Positions 53,337 to 62,577 of a stretch of 64,000 nt of DNA are shown here, piece after piece. The translations under genes and the position numbers were made by a program. The notes under the pieces are model-generated. The model was not told the origin of the DNA, did no database searches, and saw only the letters and a list, made by a program, of their open reading frames with translations. The stretch covers positions 902,001-966,000 of the forward strand of contig NC_011831.1 in assembly GCF_000021945.1 (NCBI RefSeq), written 5' to 3'. Each line of letters starts with the position of its first letter. Within the stretch, counting starts at the first letter, position 1. The stretch is from Chloroflexus aggregans DSM 9485 (GTDB lineage Bacteria; Chloroflexota; Chloroflexia; Chloroflexales; Chloroflexaceae).

Positions 53337-54479
53337 GTGGCGAACATGAAGCATAAAAACATCCCATCGTCACCTCCTCCGAATTCACCAACCGACCAAC
53401 CGCCTGATCCACCAATGCACGAAAGGGCATTTATGGGCGTGCATCGCTGGAAACTGATTACAAGCATTTTCATTAGCCTGGCAGTTATCGTACTGGCTAT
53501 TGCCAATCGCGCGTGGATCGCCGAAGCGTTCAGTTTGCTGAATGATGCCAAACCCGGTTGGCTATTCGCCGCTTTCGTTCTGATTGCCTTGAGCTATCTC
53601 ATCAGCGCGCAAGTCTTTAATATCGTGCTCCATTCCCTCGGTTATCGCATGAACCTCTTGCGCCTGTGGGCAACTGCACTCACCGCAATTATCATCAGTC
53701 AATCAGTACCCGCCGGTGGCGTTGGTAGTTATGCCTTCCTGATGAGCAACTTCAACCGCCGTGGGATTCGGGCCGGCGAATCGGCGCTGATCGCTTCACT
53801 GGAAACGTTGAGTTATGTTGTTGCCATGCTGCTCATCTTCTCGTTTAGCCTCGGCTACTTCGCATGGCATGGCCTCAGAGCTGCCGGAGCGAGCTATCTG
53901 GCGGCACTGATCGGATTGGCAGTCATCGGTACGGCGATCTTTGTTCTCACTCGTAGTGAAGACACGTTACGGCGCTGGCTGAGTAGCGTACAGGATGGGT
54001 TAGGTCGTCTGTTTGGTCAACGCTGGAGTAGCACATGGATTGACCGCATTGTCGCCGATCTAGTCCGTGGCCGTAACTTGCTCATCCACCGACGGCGTGA
54101 TGTGATCTTGTTAGTTCTAGTCCAGCTCACCGCCCTCAGCGGCCATAGTTTGGCGATGTTACTTGTGCTGCACGCATTGGGCACGGATGTGACATTTGCA
54201 GTAGTCTTGTCCGCCTTCGGTGTAGCATTGGTAACGTCTACCTTCAATATCCTCCCCGGTGGCGGTGGGACGGTTGAAGCGGCGTTGGTCGCCGTGTTAA
54301 GCCAGATGGGAGTAGGACCGGCGGCAGTACCGGCAGCCATTATTTTTCGGCTGTTTAATTACTGGTTAGCGACTCCGATTGCAGCAATCTGCTATCACTG
54401 GCTCATGCACGAACCGGTGACACCGTTAGTTCAGGCAAAGTTGTCGCGCGGGCGGCGTGAAGCCCCTTCACACGATTAA
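53337..54479 (+). CDS. Flippase-like (UPF0104/LPG synthase transmembrane) protein
   Basis: 380 residues with about eight to nine membrane segments. The motifs SVPAGGVGSYAFLMSN (about 122-137) and NILPGGGGTVEAALVAVL (about 304-321) are typical of the AglD/MprF transmembrane family that flips or transfers lipid-linked groups. A 35-residue Pro-rich N-terminus precedes the first span. Start codon is a GTG; an ATG at 53346 is an alternative. Substrate unknown. Confidence 0.88.
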   Translation: MANMKHKNIPSSPPPNSPTDQPPDPPMHERAFMGVHRWKLITSIFISLAVIVLAIANRAWIAEAFSLLNDAKPGWLFAAFVLIALSYLISAQVFNIVLHSLGYRMNLLRLWATALTAIIISQSVPAGGVGSYAFLMSNFNRRGIRAGESALIASLETLSYVVAMLLIFSFSLGYFAWHGLRAAGASYLAALIGLAVIGTAIFVLTRSEDTLRRWLSSVQDGLGRLFGQRWSSTWIDRIVADLVRGRNLLIHRRRDVILLVLVQLTALSGHSLAMLLVLHALGTDVTFAVVLSAFGVALVTSTFNILPGGGGTVEAALVAVLSQMGVGPAAVPAAIIFRLFNYWLATPIAAICYHWLMHEPVTPLVQAKLSRGRREAPSHD

Positions 54480-54514
54480 GCTGATTGTTGTACCAATACC
54501 AAGGGTAGATCTCG

Positions 54515-54536
54515 GGGGCGACGCGCAGGTCGCCCC
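54515..54536 (+). terminator. Stem-loop after the flippase-like gene
   Basis: GGGGCGAC, loop GCGCAG, GTCGCCCC: eight perfect pairs, 36 bases after the stop, no T-run. Confidence 0.5.
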
Positions 54537-54584
54537 TGATGCATCAATCAAGAATACGATACACGATAGCAAGACGGGGGGAAC

Positions 54585-55079
54585 ATGCAGCAAAACATTA
54601 TTGAAAACCTGCGGCGGGTTGAGTTATTCGACGGCTTGAACAACCAGGAGTTGTTACAGATCGCCACCATCTGTAAGGTGCGACGATTAGGAGCCGGGCA
54701 GACGGTGTTCAACGAAGGTGATGAGGGTGATGAATTGTTCATTATCCACGAAGGGTGTGTCCGGATTGCGATCAATACCCGTACCGCAAACGGCACATTT
54801 GCACCTTCGACGATCAATTTGCTCTACAGTGGGCAAAGCTTTGGCGAAATGGTTCTGCTCGGCGGAGCTACTCGTTCGGCAACGGTGACGTGCGTTGATC
54901 CATGCGTGCTGTTGGTAATCCGTGAACGCGATTTTGCAGCGTTATGCGACCGTAACCCGCGCATCGGCTATCTGGTCATGCGCAACATAGCCGCCGATCT
55001 GGCGTATAAGTTACGCTCGTCCAATCTCCTGCTGCGCGGCAACATTCGTTGGCAGAAGGGAGAGCTGGGTAAGAGGTGA
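54585..55079 (+). CDS. Cyclic nucleotide-binding domain protein without DNA-binding domain
   Basis: 164 residues. One cNMP-binding (Crp-like) beta-roll (about 10-130) with phosphate-cassette residues GEMVLLGGATRSATV, including the arginine that holds the cyclic phosphate. The usual winged helix of Crp/Fnr regulators is absent; only a basic 30-residue helix and tail follow. It therefore probably acts by protein contact, not by DNA binding. GGGGGG precedes the ATG. Confidence 0.9.
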   Translation: MQQNIIENLRRVELFDGLNNQELLQIATICKVRRLGAGQTVFNEGDEGDELFIIHEGCVRIAINTRTANGTFAPSTINLLYSGQSFGEMVLLGGATRSATVTCVDPCVLLVIRERDFAALCDRNPRIGYLVMRNIAADLAYKLRSSNLLLRGNIRWQKGELGKR

Positions 55080-55110
55080 ACGGGACATCTCCCATTGACG
55101 CACCGGATGC

Positions 55111-55143
55111 CGGATCGGATAGAAACGGTATGACTCCGATCTG
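55111..55143. terminator. Stem-loop between convergent cNMP and transglutaminase genes
   Basis: CGGATCGGA pairs with TCCGATCTG (nine pairs with one G-U) around a 15-base loop, a few bases from the transglutaminase stop. Confidence 0.4.
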
Positions 55144-55148
55144 GTCAA

Positions 55149-57521
55149 CTATCGAGAACCTACCGGCGACCAGAGCCGCGCGAAAGCTTGCCTCAGCGCG
55201 TATTGCCACAATGCACGATGTAAGCTCCGACGCGCCGTTTCCGGTGGGAGATACGATCCTACGCCACGCCGATAACGCTCGGTAACATACGCGGCAGCGA
55301 TGCCGTGAATTGTTGATGCATGCTCTGGTAAGATACGGGCCAAGCGTTGCGCATACTCACTCGGCGTTTCCCAGCTCTGCTGACCAAGACCACTGAAATA
55401 CGCCAACCAGCTCATCTCAGTATACGCCGCCGCCGCAAGTCGCAAACCACGTACCTCACGAGCCAACCACCAACGCAAGCCGGTTATCAGACTACCAACC
55501 AGAGCCAACACCCCCAAGATCATCAACAGCCAGTTACGCACACCATCACCGGCAATGGTTCTACGCTGAGCCGACTCGGGTGTCGTGGCGGCGCCACTAC
55601 TCACACCACTTGCCGTCAGACCATCGTCTTCCAAATCCTCAAACCGTCCGGGATTAGGGACTGCACTACTCGTACCACCCCATTCCTCTTCGGCTTCGGC
55701 GCCAAATACCGACTGCAACGGTCGCTGCGGTTCTGAGGTATAACTAGCCGCTGTCGGTTCAAACCGCTCCCAGCCAATGCCGGGAAAATAGACTTCCGGC
55801 CAACTATGAGCCACATTCTCGCGAACAACATATACCCCCTGCTCAGGATCAAACTCGCCGCTTGCGTACCCGCGCACCCACCGCGCCGGCACGCCAACCG
55901 AGCGCAACATAACGACCATCGCCGAAGCGAAATAATCGCAATAGCCAGACCGTTGCTCAAACAGGAACCAATCTACCAGATCGACATTGGTCGGCGGGGG
56001 TGGAATATCTTCAGTATACGTCAACCGACGTAGATACTCTTGTATCGCAATCGCCTGATCGTAGGGATTTTCGGCATTGGCAGCAGCAATCACCCGTGAC
56101 GCTTCGGCGCGTACCCGTGCCGGTAGGTTAGCCGGTAGTTGCAAATAACGTTCGCGCACCCACTGCGGGTAATCGGTACCGGCCATCCGTAAACTCTGTA
56201 CATCGGCGAGCGACACCAGCGCCGTCACGGTGTAGGTGGTCCCCGCAACGAGTGGTATCGTCGACGTTGCTAAGGTCAGATCATCGTACAACGGAACAAC
56301 GCCACCATTCTCATCACGGACAATCATGTGTTCGAGTCGGGCCGGCACACTGAATTGGAGTGGTGAACCACCGACCAATAACAGATCGTCATTGCGTTCT
56401 TGAGCAAGCGTAATCGTTTGGGTAATGACACGACGCAGGCGTCTATCGGTCAGAGGAATCGTCTCGCCGGCAGCGAGCGGCGTGCGCGCCTGCTCAGCGG
56501 TAGCAACTTGTAAGGCGGCACGTGCCAGTTCGCCGGTGGTATTGACCCAGCCGGTACCATCGTAACGGTCAAAAGCTACTGCCTGCCAATATTCGAGCTG
56601 CGTCGAACGAACAGTCATCACCTCATCAAAGCCGGCGAGACGCGAGCCACCAAGGGGCGCAACACGCGCTGTAAACGAAACGCTACCGGCGCCGGGTGGT
56701 GCATTAATCGTACTGAACGCATCTTCCCACGCAGCCCGCACCGCCCGAAATGGTGCCCGGATCATTTCCCACGTCTGATTCGCTTGATCAGGTGGAATCT
56801 GAGCCGGCAACACAGCAGTGCCCGCAATCAGTACCACACCGACGACCGCCGCCGACCACATCGCTTGCAACGGCAACAAATCTGGGTAACTGATCTGCTG
56901 CGCTTCCCAGACGGCACGGTGTTGCATCACGTGATGATAGACGATCAGGAGTAAAGAGCCGATGATAAATACAATTGCTTCCAGATCGGGCTTGGGCAAC
57001 ACGTAGGTGTAGTTCACGAAAAACACCACACCGTTGGCGATGATCATCAGCCATAGACATTGCTGACGCACCACTGCCCACACTGTCAGATACATCAGCC
57101 ACCAGCAGAGCAGGGCAAGCACCACCACAAACAGCACAATATCTTCACCACGCCCACCGCTTGCCAACACTCGTCCCCAGCTTATCAAGCGGATCGTCAA
57201 CTCCACGGCACGGTCGCGCCAACTGACAAGCCGTTCATCGAGCAACGGCCCCACCTGCTGTACTATCCACACCCATCCCACCACCAATGCAACAGCATGG
57301 ACAGCCCAGTTGGAAAGGCGTTGCCACAGGGCCAACACCAGACCAACAACAAACGCCATGCCGGCGACGACCGGGAGGAGCGATAGACCGTTAGCCCAGC
57401 CCGATTCGGCGAGACTACGCACAACCGCACCGGTCATAAGCACTACCAAACCGAGACCGGGCAGCAACCACCAGAAGTTGGTCAAGCTCAACGACGGGGA
57501 AACACGCACCTGAGATGGCAT
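55149..57521 (-). CDS. Membrane transglutaminase-like protein (TgpA family)
   Basis: 790 residues. About six N-terminal membrane segments (20-240) carry a DUF3488-like region, followed by an outside transglutaminase/papain-fold domain with C528 (RSGYCDYFASA), H572 (AHSWPEV) and E588 (WERFEP) in the catalytic-triad positions, then one more span (about 665-690) and a cytoplasmic DUF4129-type tail. Glu in place of the common Asp is seen in relatives. In other bacteria such genes sit with MoxR and DUF58 genes; here the neighbour is tatD. It starts one base after the tatD stop. Confidence 0.92.
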   Translation of the reverse strand: MPSQVRVSPSLSLTNFWWLLPGLGLVVLMTGAVVRSLAESGWANGLSLLPVVAGMAFVVGLVLALWQRLSNWAVHAVALVVGWVWIVQQVGPLLDERLVSWRDRAVELTIRLISWGRVLASGGRGEDIVLFVVVLALLCWWLMYLTVWAVVRQQCLWLMIIANGVVFFVNYTYVLPKPDLEAIVFIIGSLLLIVYHHVMQHRAVWEAQQISYPDLLPLQAMWSAAVVGVVLIAGTAVLPAQIPPDQANQTWEMIRAPFRAVRAAWEDAFSTINAPPGAGSVSFTARVAPLGGSRLAGFDEVMTVRSTQLEYWQAVAFDRYDGTGWVNTTGELARAALQVATAEQARTPLAAGETIPLTDRRLRRVITQTITLAQERNDDLLLVGGSPLQFSVPARLEHMIVRDENGGVVPLYDDLTLATSTIPLVAGTTYTVTALVSLADVQSLRMAGTDYPQWVRERYLQLPANLPARVRAEASRVIAAANAENPYDQAIAIQEYLRRLTYTEDIPPPPTNVDLVDWFLFEQRSGYCDYFASAMVVMLRSVGVPARWVRGYASGEFDPEQGVYVVRENVAHSWPEVYFPGIGWERFEPTAASYTSEPQRPLQSVFGAEAEEEWGGTSSAVPNPGRFEDLEDDGLTASGVSSGAATTPESAQRRTIAGDGVRNWLLMILGVLALVGSLITGLRWWLAREVRGLRLAAAAYTEMSWLAYFSGLGQQSWETPSEYAQRLARILPEHASTIHGIAAAYVTERYRRGVGSYLPPETARRSLHRALWQYALRQAFARLWSPVGSR

Positions 57522-57522
57522 A

Positions 57523-58314
57523 CTACTCCCATGCTGCGGCTAACCGCGGAAAGGCACGCATTGCATTGTGCCAGAGCTGTGGTGCTAATTCGGCAAGCGA
57601 CTGCTGACGCAACTCGGCTACTTTCTGACCGATATAGATCAGGCGACTCGGCTCATTGCGTTGACCGCGGTGCGGATGTGGACTGAGATAAGGGCTATCG
57701 GTCTCAATTAAAAGTCGATCAACCGGTGCCTGCCGCGCCACATCGTGCAATGCTGTCGACTTCGGGAAGGTCAGAGGGCCGGAAAACGACAGATAAAATC
57801 CGAGTTCGAGACATGCCTGTGCCGCCTCCCAATCACCGGAGAACGAGTGTATCACGCCCGGACCCCGTGCCGCATCGCGCAGCACGGCAATTGTCTCGCT
57901 CATGGCATCGCGGGAGTGGATCACAACCGGCAATCCTAACTCACCGGCCAAGGCCAACTGTTGCCGAAAAGCAGCTTCTTGCTCGCTGGGCGACGACTTC
58001 ATCCAGTAGAAATCAAGCCCGATCTCACCGATAGCAACAACCTTGGGATGGGAGGCCAACGCTCGAATCTGTTCGATCCAATCCGGTGGCAGGTCGTGCA
58101 AATGATTAGGCTGGATACCGACCACGGCAAAAATCGCCGGATGGGCGTTCGCAAGGGCAATCGCCGCGTGGCTAGAAGCAAGATCGTAGCCGATCTCGAT
58201 CAGAGCGGCTACTCCGGTATCCAACGCACGAGTGATAACCTCGCTGCGATCGTCATCGAATTGCACCGAGGCAAGATGAAGATGAGTATCAATGAAACGA
58301 ACTCGCGCATTCAT
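57523..58314 (-). CDS. tatD: TatD family metal-dependent hydrolase
   Basis: 263 residues from the ATG at 58314 with GGGGAGG upstream. The TIM-barrel metal ligands are visible: DTHLHL (about 6-11), GEIGLDFYW, PVVIHSRDA, VIHSFSG and ETDSPYL. TatD proteins are Mg-dependent exodeoxyribonucleases; some act on D-aminoacyl-tRNA. It is first in an operon with the transglutaminase gene. Confidence 0.94.
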   Translation of the reverse strand: MNARVRFIDTHLHLASVQFDDDRSEVITRALDTGVAALIEIGYDLASSHAAIALANAHPAIFAVVGIQPNHLHDLPPDWIEQIRALASHPKVVAIGEIGLDFYWMKSSPSEQEAAFRQQLALAGELGLPVVIHSRDAMSETIAVLRDAARGPGVIHSFSGDWEAAQACLELGFYLSFSGPLTFPKSTALHDVARQAPVDRLLIETDSPYLSPHPHRGQRNEPSRLIYIGQKVAELRQQSLAELAPQLWHNAMRAFPRLAAAWE

Positions 58315-58601
58315 AAGCCTCCCCTTCCATTGTAGCATACCTCCTCATCCTGAGAGTATTATAGCGGCACACCGGCATGCAACCAATCCGCCTATCGTCA
58401 TATCCTCGATAGACCAAACGCAAAAAGCGTTGCCCAACCGCTACACACCACCTTCACCGACATCGTATCAGGACAAACCACCCCGATAGCTCACGCCGGC
58501 ACCTCATCATCAGCAGCGTCGCACGTAACCGGTTGTCAGACACCATCCCGACCCGCTCGACCTCGATTGCCCAATTCCCAACATTACAAGCACACTCCTT
58601 T

Positions 58602-58617
58602 TGTGATAAATCTCACG
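58602..58617. promoter_or_regulatory. CRP/FNR-type palindrome, upstream site
   Basis: TGTGA-TAAATC-TCACG, nine of ten conserved bases, centred about 128 bases before the predicted start of transcription. Confidence 0.5.
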
Positions 58618-58702
58618 AATTTTTAGACTGTTCTGAACCATTAACATCCTTTTTAACCTTTCAAAACTCGTTAAAACCCGAAGAGAACCTTGTGATACAT
58701 GG

Positions 58703-58731
58703 TTGACAAAAACGCGAAATCGGTCTATAAA
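58703..58731 (+). promoter_or_regulatory. nuoM promoter
   Basis: Perfect TTGACA, 17-base spacer, TATAAA. Predicted transcription start near 58738, about 300 bases before the nuoM start codon. Confidence 0.75.
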
Positions 58732-58747
58732 CTATGTGTGCTGTGAA

Positions 58748-58763
58748 TGTGAGGTATGTCACA
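58748..58763. promoter_or_regulatory. CRP/FNR-type palindrome, downstream site
   Basis: TGTGA-GGTATG-TCACA, all ten conserved bases, about 10-25 bases after the predicted start, a place where a bound protein would repress. Confidence 0.55.
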
Positions 58764-58971
58764 ACCTGAAGGCTTGCAACGCAGCAACCTTCCGGTGACA
58801 AGTGACAACCAAACATGGTAAGACAACAAGCGTTCACTCAGGTGAAAAACAATGGGACACCTGTTACGCAAACCATCTAACTACATCGCAGCCGGTTAGC
58901 CGGCAACACTGCTTGTCATTCCAGACAAAGTAGTCACCACCAAGGTAATGAAGCCACGTCAGCTTTTCGTC

Positions 58972-58993
58972 CACAACATCGTGTGATGTTGTG
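58972..58993 (+). other. Leader hairpin before nuoM
   Basis: CACAACATC, loop GTGT, GATGTTGTG: nine perfect pairs ending about 35 bases before the ribosome site. No T-run, so more likely an mRNA structure than a terminator. Confidence 0.55.
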
Positions 58994-59041
58994 TTATCCG
59001 ACTGTTGTTATTTCGTGTCACAAGAAAGAAGGAATAGCGCT

Positions 59042-60643
59042 ATGAACCTGCTCGGCCTGCCTATCCTTTCACTGTTGCTCTGGCTGCCGACAATCGGTGC
59101 CCTTATTCTCCTGGTGCTGCCCAATGGGCGACCTATGCTCTATCGCTGGACGGCTATGAGCATAGCGCTGGCGACCTTACTCGTTGCCGGAACAGTCATC
59201 GGTCTCTTTTACACAGGACCTTACGGCCCAGCAGCAGGCACAGTTATCGGTCCGCCGTTGCAATTCGTTGATACGGTAGTGTGGCTGACGGCAATTGGTG
59301 CCAGCTATTTCATTGGTGTAGACGGGATCAACCTATGGCTGGTTGGTCTGACGGCTTTCCTCACCCCATTTGCAATTGCAGCCACGTGGCAGCGACAGAC
59401 ACGTAGCTTACGTCTGCTATTGGCCCTCTTGCTGTTTGCCGAAACGGCGTTTCTCGGCGTATTCCTCGCCCAAGACATGCTATTGTTCTACGTCTTTTAC
59501 GAACTGGCCCTGATCCCGATGATCTTCTTGATCGGGATGTGGGGGCATCATGGGCGGGTCACAGCAACGTTGAAGCTGTTTCTCTACACCTTCGGCGGTT
59601 CACTGTTGATGCTCTTTGCCATTATCGGCCTGCATATTTTGCACCGCAACGCCATCGCAACGATCAACCCCGGCTTTACCGGCACGTTCGCGCTTAATCA
59701 GATTGTTGCCGATCTGCGGTCAGGCCTCTTTAGCCTCGACCCCCTGATGGCGCAATTATTGTTCGGTGCATTCTTCCTCGCGTTTGCGATTAAGCTGGCC
59801 CTGTGGCCATTGCACTCGTGGTTGCCTGATGCGTACAGTGTTGCGCCAACACCGGCCGCTATTATCCTGGCCGGGTTGATGGCAAAGTTTGGAGCGTATG
59901 GGTTCATCCGCTTCAACTTGACCCTCTTCCCCGAAGTTGCGTCGTGGGCTGCGCCGGCGATTGCCGTGTTGGCAGTGATCGGGATTATCTACGGCGCACT
60001 GATTGCCTTCACGCAGCGTGATATGCAGCGCATGATCGCATATGCTTCGATGAGCCATATGAACTTTATCGCGCTTGGCATCGTAACGCTGACGGCAATC
60101 GGGATCAACGGTGCCCTTCTGCAAATGGTGGCACACGGTGTCATCATGGCTGCCCTGCTGCTCATTATCACCGTGATCGAAGAGCGACGTGATAGCCGCG
60201 AGCTGACCTCATTCGGTGGCTTGTGGCGCGTGACACCGGTTTATGCCGGTTTGACCCTCCTCACGCTGTTAGCGATGGCGGGCTTACCCGGCCTGAGCGG
60301 ATTTGTCGGCGAATTTACGATGTTGCAAGGTGTCTTTACCTCACCGCTGTTGGGATGGCCCTTCGCCCTCGGCGCAGTGATCGGAATTATCCTTGCTGCC
60401 GTTTACGCGCTGAATCTGTTCCGTATGGGCTTTATGGGCGAAGTGCGCAATACCGCCAATCTCGACCTGCCCGATTTACAGCGCCGCGAGTTGATGACGT
60501 TAGGAGCGTTGGCCGTTGTGATCGTGGCCCTTGGGCTGTTCCCCAACGTGTTACTCAGCGGAATGAATGGCTCGGTGCAAGGGCTGGTCGATGCCTTAAC
60601 GCCCGCAGTACAGGCAGCGGTACAATTGAATAGTTGGCGGTAA
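59042..60643 (+). CDS. nuoM: NADH-quinone oxidoreductase subunit M-like
   Basis: 533 residues from the ATG at 59042 with AAGAAGGA upstream. About fourteen membrane spans. The antiporter-like proton channel residues are present: E154 in FYELALIPM and K251 in AIKLALWPLHSWLPDAYS, so it can pump. NuoM is one of three proton-pumping subunits of complex I. Here it stands alone, with no other nuo gene on either side, a long regulated leader and its own terminator. It may be an extra copy feeding a complex encoded elsewhere, or part of a different oxidoreductase. Confidence 0.92.
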   Translation: MNLLGLPILSLLLWLPTIGALILLVLPNGRPMLYRWTAMSIALATLLVAGTVIGLFYTGPYGPAAGTVIGPPLQFVDTVVWLTAIGASYFIGVDGINLWLVGLTAFLTPFAIAATWQRQTRSLRLLLALLLFAETAFLGVFLAQDMLLFYVFYELALIPMIFLIGMWGHHGRVTATLKLFLYTFGGSLLMLFAIIGLHILHRNAIATINPGFTGTFALNQIVADLRSGLFSLDPLMAQLLFGAFFLAFAIKLALWPLHSWLPDAYSVAPTPAAIILAGLMAKFGAYGFIRFNLTLFPEVASWAAPAIAVLAVIGIIYGALIAFTQRDMQRMIAYASMSHMNFIALGIVTLTAIGINGALLQMVAHGVIMAALLLIITVIEERRDSRELTSFGGLWRVTPVYAGLTLLTLLAMAGLPGLSGFVGEFTMLQGVFTSPLLGWPFALGAVIGIILAAVYALNLFRMGFMGEVRNTANLDLPDLQRRELMTLGALAVVIVALGLFPNVLLSGMNGSVQGLVDALTPAVQAAVQLNSWR

Positions 60644-60661
60644 ACCCAACGCACAGTTACG

Positions 60662-60691
60662 AACCGGAGCGGCAGTGTCCGCTCCGGTTTT
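60662..60691 (+). terminator. Rho-independent terminator of nuoM
   Basis: AACCGGAGCGG, loop CAGTGT, CCGCTCCGGTT then TT: eleven perfect pairs. Confidence 0.85.
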
Positions 60692-60742
60692 ATACTGCCC
60701 GACACACCATCAACGTCCAGATCACTCCTATCCAGCTCGATA

Positions 60743-60771
60743 TTGCCGCATGCCAACCTTTTTGTTATAGT
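60743..60771 (+). promoter_or_regulatory. Promoter for a leaderless mRNA
   Basis: TTGCCG, 17 bases, TGT-TATAGT (extended -10). The -10 ends seven bases before the ATG at 60779, so transcription should start at or next to the start codon. Confidence 0.6.
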
Positions 60772-60778
60772 AAGTACT

Positions 60779-62491
60779 ATGGCGGAACCACCAGACGGTC
60801 GGATGACAGCGGCCCTTCACGATTTTCAGCGACTACGTTGGCGCGCTGATATTGAACATCTCCTGGCCCGCTTGCGTGGCCAGTCTGATGATCTGTTGCC
60901 GTTTGACGAGGTACGTCAACAAGTGCGGGCAACGATCGCCGGTGAGTGTCAGTTACGCGACATTCCGCTGGATGCCATTGTCGGTAGTGTAGGCCGGTAC
61001 CACGACTTCAATCGCAGTTTTCTCCCTCGTCGTGACGATGACTGGCAGCGCTGGGCACGGGTTATGGTATCGGTCGATAATTTACACGGCTGGCCACCGA
61101 TTGAGGTGTATCAGATCGGTGACGCTTATTTTGTCCTCGACGGCAATCATCGCGTATCGGTCGCCCGACAGTTAGGGATGGATCACATTCAAGCGTATGT
61201 GACGCCACTGCGTTCACGGGCACCGGTCGATCCTTCCATGACCCTGGAAGAGATTATCATTGCCGGTGAATATGCTGCCTTTCTTGAACTCACCCAGCTC
61301 GATGAGCAACGACCCGGCTGTGATTTGCGGGTAACAATCGCCGGCCAGTACGAGAAGCTCCTACGTCAAATTGAATCGTTCCGGCAACAATCGAGCACTA
61401 CCGACCGGCCCGCATCGCTCCCGGCGGCGGCTTGTGCATGGTATGACCAAATGTACCAACCGGTAGTTAATCTGATCCGCGAACGGGATCTCCTGCGCGA
61501 CTTTCCTTATCGAACCGAGACCGATCTCTACCTGTGGTTGTGTGATCAGCGCGATGAGCTGACAAAACAGGCCGGTTGGGAGATCAGCTTCGCCCAAGCA
61601 GTTGATAACCTGGTCACGACTCCTCGTGGCACCGAGCAACTTCTCGAGTGGATCATTCCCGATAATCTTGAGCCAGCAGTTCCAGCCGGTAGTTGGCGCC
61701 GTCATCGTCGGATCGATCCGGCATCCTGGCTGTTTCATGAGATACTGGTACCGATCAGCGGCAATGCCGACGGCTGGAAAGTGCTCGATCAGGTATTGGC
61801 GTGGGCGCAACGCGAGACGATCCGACCATTAGGCCTCCATGTAGTACGCACCGAACACCAGCGCACCTCAGCCGCAGCTCAAGCGGTAGTACAGGAGTTT
61901 ATCGAGCGCTGTGCCACAGCCGGAGTGCATGGAGAATGCGCCGTGGAAGTCGGCCCAATAGATCGAGCCGTTCGCGAACGCACGCGCCTGGTCGATCTGG
62001 TTGCGATACAGGTTAATCATCCCCCCCGTCCCTCACCAATGGCCCGATTAGCATCGGGCCTACGCACCATTCTACGCTGCTCGATTCGCCCCGTCTTGAC
62101 CGTACCATGCGTTGTAGATCGTGTCGAACGAATATTATTAGCCTACGACGGGAGCCGCAAAGCGGAAGAAGCGCTCTACCTTGCAGCGTACCTGGCAGTG
62201 CGTTGGCATCTGGTGTTGAATGTCGTCACCGTCCTCGACGGACAAGCGAGTGCTGAAGCAGTTCGGCTCCGTGCCTTTAGCTATCTCGAACAACGCAACA
62301 TCGCTGCCGGGTATATCGTCGAGCGTGGTGAACCGGCTTCGGCAATTATCTTCGCTGCTGAACAGACCCGATCTGACCTTCTCATCATGGGCGGATATAG
62401 TCATCGTGATCCGTTCAGCGATCTGGTGCTCGGCTCAACCGCCGAGGCGGTATTGCGCACCCGCCGTCTCCCCACGATCATCTGCCAATAA
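60779..62491 (+). CDS. ParB-like/DUF4032-type protein fused to two universal-stress domains
   Basis: 570 residues. The N-terminal part (about 60-145; [43 protein letters not shown]) has the ParB/Srx-like nucleotide-binding core. Residues about 240-285 ([17 protein letters not shown]) match the DUF4032 pattern. Two UspA domains follow (about 319-443 and 449-570); the second has the ATP loop [17 protein letters not shown]. No ribosome site precedes the ATG, in keeping with a leaderless mRNA; the longer reading from 60743 would start inside the -35 box. Probably a nucleotide-sensing stress protein. Confidence 0.85.
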   Translation: MAEPPDGRMTAALHDFQRLRWRADIEHLLARLRGQSDDLLPFDEVRQQVRATIAGECQLRDIPLDAIVGSVGRYHDFNRSFLPRRDDDWQRWARVMVSVDNLHGWPPIEVYQIGDAYFVLDGNHRVSVARQLGMDHIQAYVTPLRSRAPVDPSMTLEEIIIAGEYAAFLELTQLDEQRPGCDLRVTIAGQYEKLLRQIESFRQQSSTTDRPASLPAAACAWYDQMYQPVVNLIRERDLLRDFPYRTETDLYLWLCDQRDELTKQAGWEISFAQAVDNLVTTPRGTEQLLEWIIPDNLEPAVPAGSWRRHRRIDPASWLFHEILVPISGNADGWKVLDQVLAWAQRETIRPLGLHVVRTEHQRTSAAAQAVVQEFIERCATAGVHGECAVEVGPIDRAVRERTRLVDLVAIQVNHPPRPSPMARLASGLRTILRCSIRPVLTVPCVVDRVERILLAYDGSRKAEEALYLAAYLAVRWHLVLNVVTVLDGQASAEAVRLRAFSYLEQRNIAAGYIVERGEPASAIIFAAEQTRSDLLIMGGYSHRDPFSDLVLGSTAEAVLRTRRLPTIICQ

Positions 62492-62577
62492 TCCAACAAA
62501 AATGGCAACATTCGGCGCATCTTTTGGCGCGCTCAAACGGTGTATATATAGAACCGGAATTGCAGCGCGAGGAATGC

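Larger units (their letters stand above)
58315..59041 (+). other. Long intergenic region and nuoM leader
   Basis: 727 bases with no supported gene. The part up to 58560 shows nothing I can name. From 58600 on it has two CRP-type palindromes, a near-perfect promoter, and a leader of about 300 bases containing a perfect nine-pair hairpin. Confidence 0.6.

Noticed and set aside
58748-58763. Operator for the Crp-like protein at 54585
   Set aside because: That protein has no helix-turn-helix, so it cannot be assigned as the binder.
60743-60778. Longer start for the Usp fusion
   Set aside because: It would begin inside the -35 box of the best promoter.
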